From Lutjanus erythropterus (Eukaryota > Chordata > Actinopteri > Lutjaniformes > Lutjanidae): a stretch of DNA of 64,000 nt. A model generated the notes under the pieces. It had not been told where the DNA came from. It saw nothing but the letters and a program-made list of their open reading frames with translations, and did not search any database. A program made the translations under genes and the position numbers. The DNA is taken from positions 1,330,345 to 1,394,344 of the forward strand of contig CM034613.1 of assembly GCA_020091685.1 (NCBI GenBank). Direction: 5' to 3'. Of the stretch, positions 59,356 through 64,000 are shown one piece after another (the first letter of the stretch is position 1; each line of letters begins with the position of its first letter).

Positions 59356-60152
59356 AGGGCTGCAACTAACATGTTTTTTCATTCATTCATTTTCTGTAAC
59401 CGCTTAGTCCGTAAGGGTCGCGGGCTGCTGGAGTCACCCTGGACAAGTCGATAGTTCATCGCAGGGCTGACACATAAACAGACAACTGCTCACACTCACA
59501 TTCACACCTACGGGCAATTTAGAGTCACCAATTAACCTAGCATGCATGTCTTTGGACTGTGGGAGGAAGCTGGAGAACCCAGAAAGAACCCACACAGACA
59601 GAGCATGGGAGAACATGCAAACTCCGCACAACTCCACACTCCTGCCCCAGCTGGGGAGCTGGGGGATCGAACTCAGGACCTTCTTGCTGTGAGGCCGCAG
59701 TGCTAACCACTGCACCACCGTGCCACCCACATGTTTTTGTCTTTGTCAATTAATCTGTTGATTATTTTCTCAATGAATCAATTAATTAATCCGGTCACAA
59801 TCTTATCACTTGAAAAATAGGATCTATTTATCAGGTGTTTCCTGTAATTTAATTTCCTTCATTACTGATTAATCTGCCCATTATTTTCTTGATTAATAAA
59901 TTAGTTGTTTGGGCCATAAAATGTCATAAAATTGTTAAAAATGTTGATCAGTGTTTCCCAAAGTCCAAGATGACGTCCTCAAATGTCTCGTTTTGTCCAC
60001 AGCTCAAAGGTATTCAGTTTACTGTCAGAGAGGAAGAAAGAAACAAGAAAATATTCACATTTAAGAATCTGAAATCAGAGAAGTATGACTTTTTTCTTAA
60101 AAAAAAAAAAAGAAAAAGTTGATTAATAAGTGATTAGTCATTACAACTCTAT
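59356..60152 (+). mobile_element. ATCGATTA-rich hAT MITE split by a SINE
   Basis: Starts TAGGGCTGCAACTAACATGT, resumes after the SINE with TGTTTTTGTCTTTGTCAATT and ends ATTACAACTCTA. Middle blocks AAAATGTTGATCAGTGTTTC, GATGACGTCCTCAAATGTCT and TTCAGTTTACTGTCAGAGAG fit the family. A partial internal duplication is seen at 59,745-59,930. Confidence 0.75.
59379..59728 (-). mobile_element. tRNA-derived SINE with target duplication
   Basis: A 350-base SINE on the minus strand. Its 5' head reads GGTGGCACGGTGGTGCAGTG then GTTAGCACTGCGGCC (A-box-like) and GAGTTCGATCC (B-box-like), followed by a conserved body, and it ends in TGAATGAATGAA-type short repeats. Direct repeats ACATGTTTTT flank it (59,369-59,378 and 59,729-59,738). 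It interrupts the MITE at 59,356. Confidence 0.88.
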
Positions 60153-60154
60153 AA

Positions 60155-61365
60155 TGATTGATTTAAAAAAAATTGGGTTGGGGGTTTGTCAGCTTTTTTC
60201 ACCCTCTGAATGGGAGCATACCAGAAAAAAAAGTTTGGGAACCACTGTCATAATGTAATATAATGTGATTTAATCTAATGTTAGCTAAGCATTAGCTCGC
60301 TAATTTTGTTAATATCAGCTTCACCTTACAGTTTATTCAACTTCAACGTGTAGATTGAAGCTACCATACAGTGTAAAAGTGAGTGTTGATTATAATAACA
60401 GAGTTTGTTGAATCCAAGCTCAAGTAAAGGAAGATATTGACCATGACACAGTTTCCTGTGTTTTAGTTCAGCAGTCTTCTTCCTTTTGTAACTTCAGGCT
60501 CACTTATGATTAAAAATTGACATTGAATTAACACTGAACTCTCCATGTTCTCATCTCAGCACCACTGCTGCCATTATAAATCCAGATTTCATATATTTAG
60601 GCTCATATTTCCTCACCTCACACTTTAGAGCTTTTACTGACTCAGTGTTGTCGCTACACACAATTTTTCGTTTCAAAAACACAATCCATTTTGTGTCACT
60701 GCATCCGAGGGAATGTCAGCTAACTAACAGTGGCAAAACACGTTCATTGCTACCTGGTGAAGTGGTGTGATTGGTGAGTGGTCAAATTCAAAAACGACTG
60801 GGGCCTGTTTCAGAAAGCAGGTTCAGACAAACTCAAACTCAAAAAAGATTTCACTACAAAGCCTGGACAATCAAATCATGCACAGCAAAATAATGAGAAA
60901 AATACATGCAGAGGGCTGCAGGCTCTACACACACCACCACACACTGTCAGTGGGACATAAGTGATAAGTCTATGCATTTCATTTTCATTAAAAAAAACAT
61001 GCATAGTATAGCTTTAAGTGTATTTTTTTTAATAACAAAACATCTAATGTCACTGGATAATTTCCAGGTAGAATCATGCAGACTTTTTTTTACAGAGGAC
61101 ATAGAGACGTGAACATTATGATGTCACAGTGAAGTTAATGTTTGTGTGAAATTGTCATAATTACCATATAAATTCTTGAGTTATGGCCAAAAACATGCCA
61201 AATCTGCCAAATCTGAAGAAAACTACCTTAAGGCGTTCTCGGGGTGTCACGTTCACACAGGACAAACGGATGGACGGACAACCTGAAAACATAATGCCTC
61301 CGGGGCTGTCGCCAAAATTTAATCTGACCACTCAGCTTTGTATGTTTTGGTCCTGTTCTGGAAAC

Positions 61366-61396
<31 letters not shown>

Positions 61397-61814
61397 CAAA
61401 GGCTGCATTATAACAAGTGCACTAAAAATTATTCATCAGATGTTTTCATTTTCATGCAGGCGTTTTCACACATGCAAATTAAAATGAGATCTTACATTTC
61501 CCTTCTCCTTCTCCATGAGCCTTGTTCACGGCCTGCTCCTGTAACATCTCCTGTGTCAAACTCAAACAGGAATAATTATCAACCCGACTCCAGCAGCACA
61601 CAGCGACACTGTCCATGCACACATGTATTACAGGACCACCTTCATTTAAACAGTGTGTAGGCATGAGTGCACATTTCTGCAGCGGCAGAAATAAATATAT
61701 ACAGTTGAGTGAAGGTGGATGGCTGGAGGCTGAGAATGTAGCATTTATTATCTCCTAAGCATTTTTGTCTGGATCCACAGTGCTGTGGTCATAATTCATG
61801 AGGTTATCTGCAGT
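60155..61814. other. Intergenic DNA, no gene seen
   Basis: Contains a TTTGGGAACCACTG repeat end near 60,232-60,245 and no recognisable coding region. Confidence 0.45.
61369..61397. repeat. (ATT)n microsatellite
   Basis: About nine ATT units. Confidence 0.95.
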
Positions 61815-61950
61815 GGTGTACAGTAACAAAGTACATTTTTTCTCTACTTGAGTATTTGGTTTTTTTTTTTGAAACTTCTGACTTTCACTCCACTACATTT
61901 TGAAGACAAATATTGTACTTTTGACGCCACTACATTTCTAGGAAGGTTGC
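61815..61950. repeat. Fragment of the AAGTACATTTT-type fish repeat
   Basis: GTGGTGTACAGTAACAAAGT, CTACTTGAGTATTTGG and CTCCACTACATTTTGAAG match the terminal part of the family seen at 18,250 and 40,535. Confidence 0.5.
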
Positions 61951-62059
61951 TGTTACTGTATGTATATACTGCTCCTGAAACCAGAAAGAAATCTGTTATT
62001 TAACAGACTTGGAGAACTCCTTACAGTTGGCTTCAATCTCATTTTATGCTGTGATTTTA

Positions 62060-62500
62060 ATACAGTTACATCAGAAAATGAACAATATCTGGGAGCTAAA
62101 CATCAGTTCCCTCATCAAAAAAGCCCAGCAGAGGATGTACTTCCTGCAGCAGTTGAAGAAATTCAACCTGCCAGAGTCCATCCTCACCTCCTCCATCACC
62201 ACCTGGTACGCTGCTGCCGCTGCCAGAGACGAGGGTAGACTGCAGCGTATCATTGGCTCTGCTGAGAGGGTGATCTGCTGCACCCTGCCATCCCTGCAGG
62301 ACCTGTACGCCTCCAGGACCCTGAGACATGCAGGTAAGATTGTAGGCGACCCCTCCCATCCTGGACACAAACTGTTTGAGACACTCCTCTCTGGCAGGAG
62401 GCTGCGATCCATCAGGACCAAATCCTCTCGCCATAAGAACAGTTTCTTCCCTTCTGCGTTGCTCACTGACACTGCGCCCCCCCCCCCCACCATACGTTAC
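62060..62500 (+). pseudogene. L2/CR1-like LINE C-terminal fragment
   Basis: Plus-strand frame with the end of a non-LTR polyprotein: SLIKKAQQRMYFLQQLKKFN, LTSSITTWYAAAAARD, RLQRIIGSAERVI, LPSLQDLYASRTLRHAGKI, DPSHPGHKLFETLLSGRRLR and SSRHKNSFFPSA. This is the standard tail of fish L2-like retrotransposons. The reverse transcriptase catalytic part and the endonuclease are absent. The frame is open over this part, so the copy is fairly young. A run of C at 62,479 follows. Confidence 0.82.
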
Positions 62501-62843
62501 ATTAACATAATTCTCTGTTTTTTCTATTTTGCACATTGCAGTATCCCTGTATACTGTGAATTTGCATGTTCAGTGTCAAACTTTTTGCACTCCCACATAA
62601 AACTGCACAGCTCCTTCTACTATCCACCTCTGTAAATATCAGTAACATTAGTAAATATTCTTCTTCTTCTATATTGTACATTTTTAGTCACTTTGTTTTT
62701 TTCTCATGTTTTATTGTGAATGTTCTTTTACTTTTCTATTTATGCTGTTTTTTACCAACAGTACTCGCCTTAATCTTTATTTATATTTCTAGTATTGTTT
62801 GTAGCTTCACTCAGTTGAGCCAATCAAATCATTTGTTTACCCT

Positions 62844-63119
62844 GTGCTGCCAGCGCAGCAAAGCAGAGAGGAAGACAGTGATGACAGTATGGCTTGCTCC
62901 AAAAGAAGGAAGGTTGATGCGGGAAACCGTTGTTTTAAAGACGAAAGGACAGAGAAATTTACGTTCTTTCCTCTGACAAGCAGTTCAAAACCAGTGTGCC
63001 TCATATGCTCCGAAAACGTGGCATTAATTAAAAGTGGCAACATGAAGCACCACTACGAAACAAAGCACAGCTCTTTTGAGCAAAGTTATCCCCTGAAGTC
63101 CAAGCTGAGGGCAAAATAA
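62844..63119 (+). pseudogene. hAT/BED zinc-finger N-terminal fragment
   Basis: Open frame of 91 residues with RKVDAGNRCFKDERTEKFTF, FPLTSSSKPVCLICSENVAL and KSGNMKHHYETKHSSF: a BED-like C-x2-C...H-x4-H finger as in GTF2IRD2/ZBED-type proteins derived from hAT transposases. The frame stops (TAACTGGAC) just after the finger. Downstream, 63,180-63,520 has pieces of the same class (KKLFNSNIKTILTSSQKEKV in another frame), so the transposase is broken. Confidence 0.65.
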
Positions 63120-63717
63120 CTGGACTGTAAGCCCAGTATGACAGATCTACTTGACTCATCACACGTACATTTACAGCCCAGCAACGTGCAAACAAATGTT
63201 CATTAAAGGTATCGGGGATTTTGGACTTTTAGTGATGGGACAGTTGTTAAGGAGTGCTTAAACGCTAAAAAAAAAGGGTTATTTGGCTCTGTTTGCAATT
63301 TTTATTTATTTTATTTTGAGGTAAGAAGCTCTTCAACTCCAACATTAAGACCATACTAACATCATCTCAAAAGGAGAAAGTGGAGCTGGATTCATCACGC
63401 TCTGAGAGAACACAAGACAGCAATAGCCAATCAGGCGCTGACATGGAACCCACAAGGAAGGCTATTTATGAGCTGGGGCGTATTCCTTATGCGCTTTCAT
63501 TGTGGTTTAATTTTAATGCATTTAAGTGAAACTATCCAACATTTTATTGAACTACTTTCTTATTACTATTGGTGACATATTGCTGATCGATACCCACGTC
63601 TATAAAATCTAGGGGCCTACATTTTTTTTGTTCTGGGGTTTCCCTATAGAGCATTAATGACGGTGATGCTTCGTGATATTCATGGACAGGATCTCAAGGC
63701 GTAATCATTGAAGGGAG

Positions 63718-63910
63718 GGTTTGAAGTTCGGTGGCCTGAGGATTGCAAAGCTTCTTTTTGCAGATGATGTGGTTCTGATGGCGTTATCGGTCTGTGACCT
63801 CCAGCGCTCAATAGATCAGTTGGCATCAGAGTGTGAAGCAGGTGGGATGAGGATCAGCACCTCTAAGTCTGAGGCCATGATTCACAGCAGGAAACCGGTG
63901 AGTTGTCTAC
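63718..63910 (+). pseudogene. LINE reverse transcriptase fragment with FADDVV
   Basis: Translation gives FGGLRIAKLLFADDVVLMAL, then LASECEAGGMRISTSKSEAM and IHSRKPV. FADD is the catalytic YADD-type motif of reverse transcriptase. There is no ATG start, the frame is broken just before FGGLRI, and a stop follows at about 63,913. It may continue past 64,000 in another frame (ECEAAGMRISTSKSEAM-type fish LINE). Confidence 0.78.
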
Positions 63911-64000
63911 TCTGAGTAGGGAATGAGTCCTTACCCCAAGTGAGGGGGGTCTTGTTCTCGAGTGAGGGAACAATGGAGTGTGAGATGGGTCAGAGAATCG

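Noticed and set aside
59379-59728. Possible tRNA gene on the minus strand
   Set aside because: A- and B-box-like sequences are present, but the cloverleaf is not complete and the 350-base body and target duplication show it is a SINE.

Overview
The window is nuclear DNA from a ray-finned (teleost) fish. The signs are spliced vertebrate genes with short GT-AG introns, AT-rich intergenic DNA, CA/GT microsatellites, and many fish-type transposon families: piggyBac-like TTAA MITEs, hAT MITEs that begin with a TAGGGCTG-type end, a Tc1 transposase relic, L1-, L2- and R2/NeSL-like LINE fragments, a tRNA-derived SINE and a solo retroviral-type LTR. No RNA genes, operons or CRISPR arrays were seen.

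Layout: (1) 1-1454, minus strand: exon 1 of htra3, a secreted HtrA serine protease. This exon codes for the signal peptide, IGFBP-like and Kazal-like modules; the protease and PDZ exons lie beyond base 1. (2) About 1,900-20,160: intergenic DNA, mostly transposon relics. (3) 20,165-43,148, minus strand: a complete sh3tc1 gene in 18 coding exons, rebuilt splice site by splice site. It gives 3,984 nt, or 1,327 residues, close to the roughly 1,336 I recall for human SH3TC1. It has SH3-like modules followed by a long TPR array. Intron 1 is 10.7 kb and packed with mobile elements. (4) About 43,150-47,300: AT-rich intergenic DNA with one L1 relic. (5) 47,620-54,092, plus strand: a three-exon C2H2 zinc-finger gene (553 residues) with a GC-rich first exon and a promoter region that holds an inverted-repeat element carrying CGCG-type motifs. 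(6) 54,183-64,000: transposon-rich DNA with nested insertions, LINE fragments and a hAT/BED zinc-finger relic, but no host gene that I recognise.

htra3 and sh3tc1 are also neighbours in human (4p16.1, from memory), which supports both names. The three genes show no obvious shared pathway. HTRA3 acts outside the cell, SH3TC1 is a TPR/SH3 scaffold, and the zinc-finger protein is probably a nuclear DNA-binding factor. I found no convincing undescribed biological system. The points most worth a second look concern how mobile elements may have altered promoters, splice sites and 3' ends of these genes.
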